Source of the DNA: Arthrobacter sp042667405
GTDB taxonomy: Bacteria > Actinomycetota > Actinomycetes > Actinomycetales > Micrococcaceae
DNA: 64,000 nt
Assembly: GCF_042667405.1 (NCBI RefSeq)
Contig: NZ_JBHVAL010000015.1
Location: 53,280 to 117,279, forward strand
Reading direction: 5' to 3'
Shown: in pieces, positions 1-8,764 of the stretch
How the letters are laid out: each line of letters begins with the position of its first letter
Position numbering within the stretch: the stretch's first letter is position 1
Made by a program: the position numbers and the translations under genes
Notes under the pieces: generated by a model
The model's input: only the letters and a program-made list of their open reading frames with translations
Database searches by the model: none
Told to the model about the DNA's origin: nothing

Positions 1-747
1 GCAGAAACAGCAAACAGGAAACAGCTTCAGCCGCCGACGCCTTATCCGCGACCCTCAGTTGGTCGCTCCCGCCCGGGATTCAGCCGCGCCGAGCCCCCTA
101 TCCCCCAGCGACGACGCACGCCGAAGGCATGGATCTCCCGCAACCGCCGGCTCTGTGTCGCCCTGCTTCTATGCCTTGCCGCAGGGTTGGCGGTCCAACA
201 GCTGACTCCGGCGTCGGCGGCGCACGTCAGCGTCCTCGTGGCAGCGCGCGATCTACCGGCCGGCGCCAGCCTGAAGGAATCCGACTTCACGCCCATGGAC
301 GTCGCACCCGAGCTCGCCGTACCCGCGCAGGTGAAGAATCCTGCAGGGCTCGTCGGGCGCCAACTCGCTTCTCCGTTGAGCAAGGGTCAAATTCCAACGG
401 ATTCAGATCTCCTGGGTCCCGGACTGCTCACCGGCACTCCAGCTGGCTCGGCCGCCGTTCCCCTCCGCATGGCCGATCCTTCGTCGATCCAGCTTCTTTC
501 ACCCGGGCAGTTGGTGAACGTGGTCCTGACTGCGGCCGGTTCATACGATGAGACGCGCCAAAGCCAGGTTCTTGCGGGCCCTGTTCCCGTACTTTGGACT
601 TCAGCACAGGGCGGTAAGGCGGGCGAGTGGCTTGGGACCAAAGACACTGACGGGCTGGTGGTGGTTGCAGCCAACCCCCAACAAGCAGAAAAGCTCGCCG
701 GCGCGTCAACGCAGGGCAAGCTTTTCTTTGTTCTGGTCAGCCCATGA
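1..747 (+). CDS. SAF-domain (CpaB/RcpC-like) membrane-anchored protein, 5' partial
   Basis: The frame is open from base 1 with no ATG, GTG or usable start before an internal TTG at 187, so the true start lies upstream of the window and about 248 C-terminal residues are present. An Arg-rich stretch (bases 139-150) precedes a hydrophobic segment rich in Leu/Ala (about 151-195), which reads as a single N-terminal membrane anchor. A SAF domain follows, recognisable by VLVAARDLPAGASL (about 232-273). SAF proteins of this shape in actinobacteria resemble the Flp pilus assembly protein CpaB/RcpC, whose SAF domain is thought to bind wall or pilus components. No other pilus gene is visible, so the partner system is unknown. 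The gene converges on the helicase gene downstream with a 14-base gap. Confidence 0.75.
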   Translation, partial: AETANRKQLQPPTPYPRPSVGRSRPGFSRAEPPIPQRRRTPKAWISRNRRLCVALLLCLAAGLAVQQLTPASAAHVSVLVAARDLPAGASLKESDFTPMDVAPELAVPAQVKNPAGLVGRQLASPLSKGQIPTDSDLLGPGLLTGTPAGSAAVPLRMADPSSIQLLSPGQLVNVVLTAAGSYDETRQSQVLAGPVPVLWTSAQGGKAGEWLGTKDTDGLVVVAANPQQAEKLAGASTQGKLFFVLVSP

Positions 748-761
748 GGCTTCTCACGGAA

Positions 762-3700
762 TCATCCCCAGTGCGGGGGTTTCTGCTCCTTCAACCACTG
801 CTCATGGTCGTAGCCCGCCTCGTCGCCCCATGCACGGGGGTCGTCCTCCGCGGCTTTCGTGGGAAGGATGCCGCCGGAGCTGTGCTTGGCATTCGTCGGT
901 TCGGTGCCACGCTCAGCGGTGGCCTCCTCCTGACCATCGTCCTCGCCTCCAGCAGAGTCGTTGGTCGTGCCGCTGTTCTGTTCAGTCATTGCTGCTTTCC
1001 TGTCCACTGCCTCGTCCCGCGTTTCGCTGCCATCCTCCTCGGGCTGCTGACCCCGTGCGGTAGCCGATGGGCGGGTGGACACTGGCTTTGCCTTGTCCAG
1101 ATTCAATTGTTCAACATCCATGTCCAGGAAGCCATGCTGGGGCGATTCCGTGGAGGTGATGATGTGGTTCTCCAAACCAAGGTAGGAGCCAATACGGTCC
1201 GCGCACGAGGACGGGTCGGTGAAGACCTCGATCGTCCACAACGACATGTACCGCCAGCCCATGCGTTCCAGCAGCTGCGGCCGCAGCCTGCTGCGTTCGC
1301 GGACACTCATGCGCCGGTACCGCTCAGTGCCATCGGATTCAATGGCTACAGGGGTGGGGATCTCAGCGCCCTCACGGCCAATCGTGTGCACTGGATCAGC
1401 CGCTGCCGCAATGTCCAAAACGCCGTCGTAGAGGTGCCACACCCGGGCTCCCCGCGCACGCAGGCGTTCTCCAAGGTCTGCAACCAACGGATCTTCGCCG
1501 AGGGCCTGCTCACTGGCAACCGCCCGGGACGCAGGAGTTCCGAGATTGCTGTTGCCGGACAGCTCCCGGTCCAACAACTCATAGAAGTCCACGGCACCGT
1601 GCGACAGGCGATCCAGGTCGAGATCCTCAGGCCGGAAGCAGCTCAGGACATGCATGGAGCGCCGGGCCCTGGTCATCGCCAAGGCAAAGCGGTTGCGGCC
1701 ACCTTCAGCCGACAAAGGGCCAAAGGAATGAAGTGCCCGGCCGTGTGGTGTCCGCCCGTAGCCAAGGGAAAAGATCACGTGGTCCCGGACAAGGCCTTGC
1801 GCGCGTTCAAGATCCACAACGCGGAAGGACTCAGGGCCGGCAGCGAAGAAGGACGACAGCAAGGGATGGTTCGGCAGTTGAAGCCTGATGGCCTCGCCGA
1901 TCCTGGCAGCGTGGCGCAGGCTTGCCGTTACTACGGCCAAACTCGTGCGTGGACGCAAGGTTGCGTGTTCGAAGACCAGGTCCACCACCCGGTTGACCTC
2001 GGCGGTGACAGATTCAACGCCCTCGTGATCAGCTCCGGGAAGTCCGGTGCCGTCAGGAATGTACTCAACAAGGATCGAGCGGTCCAGGCCAGTGACCGAG
2101 TTGCCGTCGGGCAGCCGCTTCAGACCGCCGTCGTAGTAGTTCTTGCTCAACTGCAGGATCAAATCCTCGTCAACTGCCCGGTAGACCCAGTTCAATTGCC
2201 ACGAGGGCAAGACCCGGGACAAGGCCTTGAAGGCGCTCTCCACCGTTTCGTGCCCAGACACCCCGGCCACCGGTGGTTCAACTGCCACGCTGAAGGTTCG
2301 CGCGTTGGCGATCTTCGCGTCACCGAAGGCAACCACCTGCTGGGCACGGGCGATCGCGGGAAGGACTGCCTGCAGCGACGTGGACTCGGCGTCGATGACT
2401 ACTACGGCGTCGAACTTCTGCTCCGCAGGCAGGACTCCCGTGAGCAGGTAGGGGCTGACGGACCACACAGGAACAAGCATCGGCACGAGGTCCGGAGCTT
2501 GGGCGCTCAGTGCAGGCAAAGTCACCCGGCCATCCTTCAGCAGTGCACGCAGCAGCTCCGCCTGACGGGGATGGTCCACCAGCCCCTGGCGCCACCTCTG
2601 GGCCAACTGCCACCGGAGCCGGGCAGCCCCGCTGGCAATGTGGGCTTGGTCGGCCAACCTGAACTCAGCTTCAAGGCGGCGCAGGGAGTCGCCGTCGGAC
2701 ATAGCGAGGTAGTCGTCGCCGCTGATCATCGCTTCCAGGGCGGACTGCCACCAGGCAAGGTCCAATTCGGCAGCCACAGAGGACGCGGGAACTTCGCGTT
2801 CCGCCAGGTCCCCAAGGAGTTCCCCGAGGCCGTGCTCGCGCATTTCCTCGATGAGGAGCGTACGCTCCGGCAACGACTCCAGTGTGTCGGTGTCTGCCAC
2901 AAGCCTCTCCAGGCGCTCCATCAGCTCCGGATAGGCCGTGCCGTGGAGCGAGCCACCGGCAGAGGTGTGCTTGAGGGCGTCGCCGAGCCTCCGGAGTTCG
3001 GTATCGAGCTCGCGATAGAGCGCACCGAGGTCGGCAAGTCCGGAGGGAACTGCCGGATGACGCTGCGTTGTGGCGTACCCGGCCCAGAGCGCGCGCTGCT
3101 CCTGGACAAGGACCAATGAACTGTGGAGGTCGGCAATGTGAACACCGGGCCGCACATACTCCTTGGCCACCCGACGCAACCTGGATCGCTGCATGGACGG
3201 CATCTCGATGTTCCGTTCACGGCGCCACGAAGAGCTGGCAGTGGCCGAAATGAGGTCGTGCACAGGGCGGTCAAAGATGTCCGGCGTGAACTTGTCCAGG
3301 CTCTCGCGCACGGCGATCAGCAGTTCGAGCTGGGCACCCCATTCGGTGAAGGTATCACCCAGGCGGATCTCGGCATGATCGGACACCTGCTTCATACGGT
3401 CGCGCAGGACGGGGAGTTTCTCCGCGGCCAAGGTGGCAAGCTGCTGTGCTTCCTCAGTTTCCTTGCGGGTGACCAAACGTGCGCCGTACCAAGGGCTGCT
3501 GGTCGACTCCCGGCTGAAGCTGCCAAGCTCTGCAGCACGCCGAAGACGGGCAGCAAGTTCCTCGCGGTCCTTGATGTTGTCAAGGACGCTGCGCTTCAGG
3601 CGCACAGTCGTGGAGGGAGCCGGGTGGATGGACGTCAGTTCAGCCAGCGACTGCATGGCCTGATACGGCGAGCAACCCCACCGTTCACGGACGTTATGAA

Positions 3701-4922
3701 GCGAAGCCACGTGGTCCATGAGGGCGTGCCGATGCCCGGTCAACGTTTGGTGGAGATTGCCGAGCTGTGGCTCGAGCGCCTTTTCGTTGCGCATAATGGC
3801 CCGGACAAGCTGGGCTTTTAGCTGCTGCGGCGTGGTTCCATTGCCAGGGCGGAAGAGCAGCGAATCAAGTCCCAGTGATTCCAGGTGTGCGGACAATCCG
3901 GCGAGGCTGGACTGCCGGTCCCCCACTACCAGGACAGACTTGCCTTCGCATACCAATGCTCCGATGGCGTTAATGGCGGTCTGGGTTTGTCCGCTTCCCG
4001 GAGGCGTACTGACCACGAGGGAATCTCCCGCGCGGACGGCGTCAACCACGTATTGCTGATCCGTGTCGGCATCGAGCAAGAGCAGTTCATCGGCAGGATC
4101 CCGGACATCCAGGCTGGGGAACCTGCCTGCCTTGATGGGTTCGGGCTCGATGTCGCCGCCGTTTGCTGCTGTGGCCAATGCGGCAACGGTGGGGTTGTTC
4201 AGGTTGATCCACGGATCGTCGAGATTGCCGGACAGGTCAGCGAGGGTTGTCACCAGAAGATTGAATTCCACTTCGGCGCCATGAATCGGCTGAACCAACG
4301 TGGACAGACGGTCCAGGACGGGCTGCGGATCCAGTCTCGCGGTGTTGTAAGCCATACGGGCCACAGCGTTGACGTCAAAGACGATGCCATGGACGGTCTT
4401 CAAGTGGCGTACCAAGGCGGGATTCATGCGCGCTTGCTCGGTGAGCTGAAGTTCGAAGTCGTCCTCCCCCGGCCGGACCGTGAGGACGATGGAGGTAAGC
4501 ATGACGGGCGCGGAGACACGCTGCGGTTTGCCACCGACGGCTGACGTCCACACCACTGTACCGGCGGACAAGTACCCGGCTTCGATACCGCGGTCATTGC
4601 TGAGCTCGAAGATCTTCGACCTGATGTTGCGAGCTGCCCGAGCAGCCACGAGATATTGCTGGCGGTCCCTGATCAGGGTGGACAAGCGTGTCCTGCGACC
4701 CGCCAACAGCTGCGCCAACCCTGAGGGATGCGCGTTGCTGAGGTCAATGGCGCCTTCGGGCGTCTTGACGAAACGCAGCATAGTGTCTGCCCCGGTGACG
4801 GGTTTGAGACCAGACAGCCATTTGCGGAGCTCTTCGGAGCCCTCTTCCTGGCCTTGACCTACTGACACGACTTCTGCCTTCTTTTCTGTACTAGCTTTAG
4901 ACGCCTTGGACCATACCGGCAT
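762..4922 (-). CDS. Large SF1-like DNA helicase-nuclease protein (AAA/UvrD-like core, MTES_1575-type nuclease)
   Basis: This 1386-residue protein carries a superfamily 1 helicase-like ATPase core. The motif I region is at residues ~306-314 (PPGSGQTQT), a Walker B-like VVVIDAES near 842, a GDAK motif III-like segment soon after, and a motif VI-like ALAMTRARR near 1084. Around residues 1150-1240 it has a Vsr/PD-(D/E)xK-like nuclease domain of the MTES_1575 type, recognisable by VAIESDG followed by RERSRLRPQLLERMGWRY. A charged, probably disordered tail of ~120 residues ends in WLKEQKPPHWG. The Walker A lysine is replaced by glutamine (Q312). A TTG start 54 bases upstream (4976) is possible, but the ATG at 4922 removes an unlikely Cys-rich leader. 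A role in DNA repair or defence against foreign DNA is inferred from the domains only. Confidence 0.8.
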   Translation of the reverse strand: MPVWSKASKASTEKKAEVVSVGQGQEEGSEELRKWLSGLKPVTGADTMLRFVKTPEGAIDLSNAHPSGLAQLLAGRRTRLSTLIRDRQQYLVAARAARNIRSKIFELSNDRGIEAGYLSAGTVVWTSAVGGKPQRVSAPVMLTSIVLTVRPGEDDFELQLTEQARMNPALVRHLKTVHGIVFDVNAVARMAYNTARLDPQPVLDRLSTLVQPIHGAEVEFNLLVTTLADLSGNLDDPWINLNNPTVAALATAANGGDIEPEPIKAGRFPSLDVRDPADELLLLDADTDQQYVVDAVRAGDSLVVSTPPGSGQTQTAINAIGALVCEGKSVLVVGDRQSSLAGLSAHLESLGLDSLLFRPGNGTTPQQLKAQLVRAIMRNEKALEPQLGNLHQTLTGHRHALMDHVASLHNVRERWGCSPYQAMQSLAELTSIHPAPSTTVRLKRSVLDNIKDREELAARLRRAAELGSFSRESTSSPWYGARLVTRKETEEAQQLATLAAEKLPVLRDRMKQVSDHAEIRLGDTFTEWGAQLELLIAVRESLDKFTPDIFDRPVHDLISATASSSWRRERNIEMPSMQRSRLRRVAKEYVRPGVHIADLHSSLVLVQEQRALWAGYATTQRHPAVPSGLADLGALYRELDTELRRLGDALKHTSAGGSLHGTAYPELMERLERLVADTDTLESLPERTLLIEEMREHGLGELLGDLAEREVPASSVAAELDLAWWQSALEAMISGDDYLAMSDGDSLRRLEAEFRLADQAHIASGAARLRWQLAQRWRQGLVDHPRQAELLRALLKDGRVTLPALSAQAPDLVPMLVPVWSVSPYLLTGVLPAEQKFDAVVVIDAESTSLQAVLPAIARAQQVVAFGDAKIANARTFSVAVEPPVAGVSGHETVESAFKALSRVLPSWQLNWVYRAVDEDLILQLSKNYYDGGLKRLPDGNSVTGLDRSILVEYIPDGTGLPGADHEGVESVTAEVNRVVDLVFEHATLRPRTSLAVVTASLRHAARIGEAIRLQLPNHPLLSSFFAAGPESFRVVDLERAQGLVRDHVIFSLGYGRTPHGRALHSFGPLSAEGGRNRFALAMTRARRSMHVLSCFRPEDLDLDRLSHGAVDFYELLDRELSGNSNLGTPASRAVASEQALGEDPLVADLGERLRARGARVWHLYDGVLDIAAAADPVHTIGREGAEIPTPVAIESDGTERYRRMSVRERSRLRPQLLERMGWRYMSLWTIEVFTDPSSCADRIGSYLGLENHIITSTESPQHGFLDMDVEQLNLDKAKPVSTRPSATARGQQPEEDGSETRDEAVDRKAAMTEQNSGTTNDSAGGEDDGQEEATAERGTEPTNAKHSSGGILPTKAAEDDPRAWGDEAGYDHEQWLKEQKPPHWG

Positions 4923-5045
4923 ACTTTCGAGGGTAGCGGGAATACACGGCCAGCCCGCACCGCAACACTGTTCCAACGCGAAATTGACCGGTTTTCACAG
5001 CTTGCTGCTTTTCTCATACCACGGGGGAAATGCGCTAAATACAAA

Positions 5046-5075
5046 GTGGCCGGCCTCCCGAAGGAAGCCGGCCAC
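5046..5075 (-). terminator. Intrinsic terminator of guaA
   Basis: Two perfect 9-base arms (GTGGCCGGC at 5046-5054 and its complement at 5067-5075) form a hairpin just after the guaA stop. On the minus strand the stem is followed by a T-rich stretch (TTTGTATTT). Confidence 0.75.
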
Positions 5076-5083
5076 TCAGAATG

Positions 5084-6673
5084 CTATTCCCACTCGATGG
5101 TTCCCGGTGGCTTGCTGGTGACATCCAGCACCACACGGTTCACGCCGTCCACCTCGTTGGTGATGCGGTTGGAGATGCGGGCCAGGAGGTCGTACGGCAA
5201 GCGGGACCAGTCAGCCGTCATGGCATCCTCGGAGGATACCGGGCGCAGAACGATCGGGTGCCCATAGGTACGTCCATCACCCTGTACGCCGACGCTGCGG
5301 ACATCTGCAAGGAGAACCACCGGCATCTGCCAGACGTCGTTGTCCAGGCCTGCGGCCGTGAGTTCGGCGCGGGCAATCGCGTCGGCCTTGCGGAGCAGGT
5401 CGAGACGCTCCTTGGTCACTTCACCCACAATGCGGATACCAAGGCCCGGGCCGGGGAACGGCTGCCGACCAACGATTTCCTGGGGCAGGCCGAGCTGGGC
5501 GCCAACGGCACGGACCTCGTCCTTGAAGAGGGCGCGCAGTGGCTCAACGAGCTCAAACTCCAGGTCCTCGGGAAGCCCGCCTACGTTGTGGTGGCTCTTG
5601 ATGTTCGCAGCACCCTCGCCGCCGCCGGACTCGACGACGTCCGGGTAGAGCGTGCCCTGGACCAGGAACTTGATCTTTTCGCCTTCGGCAGCTGCCTGGG
5701 CGATGATGGCCCGCTCGGCTTCTTCGAAAGCACGGATGAACTCGCGGCCGATGATCTTGCGCTTGGTTTCGGGATCGCTGACGCCGGCAAGGGCAGACAG
5801 GAAGCGTTCCTGCTCGTTGGCGACATACAGGTTGACACCCGTAGCGGCCACGAAGTCGCGTTCAACCTGCTCGGCTTCGCCTTCGCGGAGCAAACCGTGA
5901 TCGACGAAGACACAGGTGAGCTGGTCCCCGACAGCACGCTGGACAAGGGCTGCCGCAACAGCAGAGTCCACGCCACCGGAAAGGCCGCAGATGACCTTGG
6001 AGTCCCCGATCTGCTCGCGGATGCGCTCCACCTGCTCTTCGAGGATGTTGCCCGTGGTCCAGTTGGGGCTCAGGCCGGCGCCCTTGAAGAGGAAGTTCTC
6101 CAGAACGTGCTGGCCAAGGACGGAGTGCTTCACTTCCGGGTGCCACTGCACACCGTAAAGGCGCTTCTCATCGTTGGCGAAGGCAGCGACCGGCGCTCCG
6201 GCCGTCGTCGCCAGCACTTCAAAGCCTTCAGGTGCCTCATGGACGGAGTCGCCGTGGCTCATCCAGGTGTTCTGGGAAGCCGGGACGCCGTCGAGGATGG
6301 AACGTGCGTCGCCCACAAGGAGGGCTTCGGTCGCGCCGTACTCCCGCAGGCCCGTCTGGGCCACTTTGCCACCAAGGGCGTTGGCCATGGCCTGGAATCC
6401 GTAGCAGATGCCGAACACGGGAACACCGGCCTCGAAGAGGTCAGCCTCCACGAACGGGGCTCCTTCGGCGTAGACGCTGGAGGGTCCGCCGGAGAGGATG
6501 ATGGCTGCCGGGTCTTTGGCCAGAAGCTGCTCGGTGGTGAAGGTGTGCGGAACGATTTCCGAATACACGTTTGCTTCACGGACGCGGCGGGCAATCAGCT
6601 GCGCGTACTGGGCACCGTAGTCAACAACCAGCACCGGCTTCTGCGAAGTCTGGGGTGCGGTGGGAGTAGTCAC
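5084..6673 (-). CDS. guaA: GMP synthase (glutamine-hydrolysing)
   Basis: This cytosolic enzyme converts XMP to GMP using ATP and glutamine, the last step of guanine nucleotide synthesis. At 529 residues it has the usual length and domain order. A class I glutamine amidotransferase domain comes first (residues ~12-205), with the nucleophile Cys90 in GICYGFQ and His178/Glu180 in QWHPE. An ATP pyrophosphatase domain follows with the PP-loop SGGVDS at 232-237, and the C-terminal dimerisation domain ends in SKPPGTIEWE, typical of GuaA. The start is a GTG at 6673; no strong ribosome binding site is visible. guaB3 and guaB, enzymes of the same pathway, lie further along the same strand. Confidence 0.98.
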   Translation of the reverse strand: MTTPTAPQTSQKPVLVVDYGAQYAQLIARRVREANVYSEIVPHTFTTEQLLAKDPAAIILSGGPSSVYAEGAPFVEADLFEAGVPVFGICYGFQAMANALGGKVAQTGLREYGATEALLVGDARSILDGVPASQNTWMSHGDSVHEAPEGFEVLATTAGAPVAAFANDEKRLYGVQWHPEVKHSVLGQHVLENFLFKGAGLSPNWTTGNILEEQVERIREQIGDSKVICGLSGGVDSAVAAALVQRAVGDQLTCVFVDHGLLREGEAEQVERDFVAATGVNLYVANEQERFLSALAGVSDPETKRKIIGREFIRAFEEAERAIIAQAAAEGEKIKFLVQGTLYPDVVESGGGEGAANIKSHHNVGGLPEDLEFELVEPLRALFKDEVRAVGAQLGLPQEIVGRQPFPGPGLGIRIVGEVTKERLDLLRKADAIARAELTAAGLDNDVWQMPVVLLADVRSVGVQGDGRTYGHPIVLRPVSSEDAMTADWSRLPYDLLARISNRITNEVDGVNRVVLDVTSKPPGTIEWE

Positions 6674-6783
6674 CAGTCAAGACTACTTTGCCGGACCGCC
6701 CCCGTGCACGTTGACAAGGGCGGCCAACGACCAAAACAGGCCCTCCCGTAAGGGATCTCACATCGGAGGCAGCCCGCGGGCTC

Positions 6784-7284
6784 CTAATAGCGCTTTGACG
6801 CCTGCGGGTTGGCGGCCAATTCCGCCTCCACCTCAGCGTGGAATTTCTTCTCCACAATGAAGGACAGGAGGGGAACCACGCCGCCAAGGGCCAGCAGCAC
6901 CATCTTGGAGAATGGCCAGCGCATCAAGGACCACAGACGGAAGTTGGAAACGAGGTACACCACGTACATCCAACCGTGCACGATCAGCACAGTAGTGGAG
7001 ATGTTGAAGCCGCCAATGACTCCCTTGGGCTCGGATTCAGCGAAACCGAAACCAAATGGCTGGCCGGTGACCGCATTCGTGCCACCGGCGAAGAGGGAAA
7101 CGCCGAAACCGTAACGTGCGATCAGTTCGGCACACAGCAGAAGCAACATGGCACCGGTGAGGTAGGCCATGACCTTGTAAAACTTCAGCGCCGAACGGAT
7201 TTGGGCTTCCGTCCCGCCGAAGCGCCGCTTCTTGGACTTCGGTCCTGACTGCTCAGGCTGGATGGCCGGTTTGGGCTCAATCAT
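6784..7284 (-). CDS. DUF3817 integral membrane protein
   Basis: This 166-residue protein has a charged N-terminus (KSKKRRFGG) and three hydrophobic segments at about residues 38-58, 97-117 and 127-146, matching DUF3817 membrane proteins of actinobacteria. These include a conserved VHGWMYVVYL segment with a His-Gly-Trp in the second helix. Its ATG overlaps the stop codon of the SURF1 gene by four bases (ATGA), so the two are translationally coupled. The function is not established; the partnership with SURF1 suggests a link to respiratory oxidase assembly or membrane homeostasis, which is inference. Confidence 0.85.
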   Translation of the reverse strand: MIEPKPAIQPEQSGPKSKKRRFGGTEAQIRSALKFYKVMAYLTGAMLLLLCAELIARYGFGVSLFAGGTNAVTGQPFGFGFAESEPKGVIGGFNISTTVLIVHGWMYVVYLVSNFRLWSLMRWPFSKMVLLALGGVVPLLSFIVEKKFHAEVEAELAANPQASKRY

Positions 7285-8147
7285 TGCTGCACCTTAGGTT
7301 CTGGGTCTTGACTTGCAGGTTCGGTTGTCGCCGGGACGGCGTGGGCTTCGTCCGGGAACTCGTCGTCGTACTCATCGTCTTCGTCGTCCTCAAGGTCCCG
7401 GCGGTAATCGTCACGCACCAGGCGCCACCAGATGAAGACGGAGAACCCGGCGAAAACCACCCATTCCACAGCGTAGAAGAGGTTCAACCAGTTGACCTGC
7501 TCCGCCGGTGGCTGCGCCGGAATATTGAGGGCCTTGACGTTGCCGTCCAGCGGTATGGTGGCGCCACCGCTGACCTCGGAGGTCGCGGCGATGAAGCCGG
7601 GGTAGCTGGAAACTTGCCAGGTGTTGATGAGTTCTGCGGTGGATACCGCTGACGCGCGGCCAGGGCCGGCGTCGACATTTGGTACCGGCGCTTCGGACGG
7701 GATCAGGCGGCCGGTCAGCGTGACAGTACCCGACGGCGGCGGCCCCGCTTGGGCGGCATCGGCCACCCAGCCGCGGGCTACTGGAATCCATGTTTGCGGC
7801 GAGGCCGCCACGCCCTTGAGCACCGGAGCGTCGTTGACCGCGAATGCCGAGACGATCCAGAAGCCCTTTTGCTTGTTGTACAGGCGCCCCTCCACCAGTA
7901 CCTGCTTACTGGGGTCATAGCTGCCTGTGGCAGTTACCATCTGGTCCGAAACCGAGCCGGGGAAGAACTGGCCAGGCTTGAGCACGTCGACCAGGGGCTT
8001 CACTTCTTCGACGCTGGACGGCGCAGGGGCCTCGTGCTGGGTTGACCGGCTGAGCTGCCATTGGCTGAGCAGCACAAACACCGCGGACAGCAGAAGCGCA
8101 AAGACCAAGCCTGCGATCCAACGGGGTTTCAGGGCAGTTTTCAACAC
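7281..8147 (-). CDS. SURF1 family cytochrome oxidase biogenesis protein
   Basis: This 288-residue protein has the SURF1 topology: one membrane helix near the N-terminus (about residues 10-28, before QWQLSRSTQHEAP), a long extracytoplasmic domain, and a second helix near 230-248 (VVFAGFSVFIWWRL). It ends in an acidic cytoplasmic tail (DLEDDEDDEYDDE). SURF1 proteins assist haem insertion and assembly of aa3-type cytochrome c oxidase. The start is a GTG at 8147, with TTG at 8144 an equally possible start given the AAGGGG just upstream. The gene is coupled to the downstream DUF3817 gene. No oxidase genes are present in the window. Confidence 0.88.
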   Translation of the reverse strand: MLKTALKPRWIAGLVFALLLSAVFVLLSQWQLSRSTQHEAPAPSSVEEVKPLVDVLKPGQFFPGSVSDQMVTATGSYDPSKQVLVEGRLYNKQKGFWIVSAFAVNDAPVLKGVAASPQTWIPVARGWVADAAQAGPPPSGTVTLTGRLIPSEAPVPNVDAGPGRASAVSTAELINTWQVSSYPGFIAATSEVSGGATIPLDGNVKALNIPAQPPAEQVNWLNLFYAVEWVVFAGFSVFIWWRLVRDDYRRDLEDDEDDEYDDEFPDEAHAVPATTEPASQDPEPKVQQ

Positions 8148-8228
8148 CCCTTAACCGTACTTCGTCCGGCTGTAGAACAACGAAACGGGCCTCTGCGATG
8201 TGGCCGGTCGGGAGGACCACGCTGGCCC

Positions 8229-8717
8229 TTAGTGGTCGAAGAAAACCAGGCTGGAATTGATGAGTTCGGAAATGACCTCGGGGTCGTGCGCGCGGCGCAG
8301 GGATTCCCTGAAGGACTCCTTCGAAAGGGAGCGCGCCAGGGTAGCCAGGACCTCAAGGTGGTCCGAGAAGGAACTGGCCGGCGTGGCGATGAGCAGGATG
8401 AGCGTCGCCGGGCCGTCGGCGGCCCCGAAGTCCAACGCATGGCCAAACTTGGTGACTCCCACCGCGATGGAGATGCGGTCCACGAACTCACTGCGGGCAT
8501 GCGGAAGGCCGATTCCCCCGGGAAGGCCAGTAGCCAGCTGGTGTTCGCGTGAATGCACCTGCTCCAAAAAGCCATCGAGGTTGGAAATCCGTCCGGCCTG
8601 GTGGAGCTTGTGGGCCAACTGTGCCGCGGCATCGATCTTGTCCTCGGCAACAAGTTCAAGAATAACCATGTCCGGGGTGGTCAGTTCCGCATCGTATCGG
8701 TCCAGTGGTTCAGCCAA
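8229..8717 (-). CDS. PTS EIIA (fructose/mannitol type) domain protein
   Basis: This single-domain protein of 162 residues matches the type 2 EIIA fold. The phosphorylatable histidine is His73 in GLPHARSEF, and the protein ends in a typical INSSLVFFD helix. EIIA domains accept phosphate from HPr and pass it to EIIB of a sugar permease, or act as regulatory subunits when isolated. No EIIB, EIIC or HPr gene is nearby, so the substrate is unknown and a regulatory role is possible. The start is a TTG at 8717, chosen because GGAGG lies nine bases upstream. It sits between the SURF1 gene and glpD on the same strand with short gaps. Confidence 0.88.
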   Translation of the reverse strand: MAEPLDRYDAELTTPDMVILELVAEDKIDAAAQLAHKLHQAGRISNLDGFLEQVHSREHQLATGLPGGIGLPHARSEFVDRISIAVGVTKFGHALDFGAADGPATLILLIATPASSFSDHLEVLATLARSLSKESFRESLRRAHDPEVISELINSSLVFFDH

Positions 8718-8764
8718 GTCGTATTCCCTCCATGTGGCCTGCCGGCCTCAGTTCCCCGGGCCGG

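Noticed and set aside
187..747. TTG at 187 as the true start of the SAF protein
   Set aside because: The frame continues upstream through a membrane anchor to base 1, so the gene starts outside the window.
744..3119. Long open frame (791 codons) on the plus strand
   Set aside because: It lies antisense to the helicase gene, has no recognisable motif, and is a GC-rich mirror frame.
5081..6751. Long plus-strand frame over guaA
   Set aside because: Antisense shadow of guaA, which has all catalytic motifs on the minus strand.
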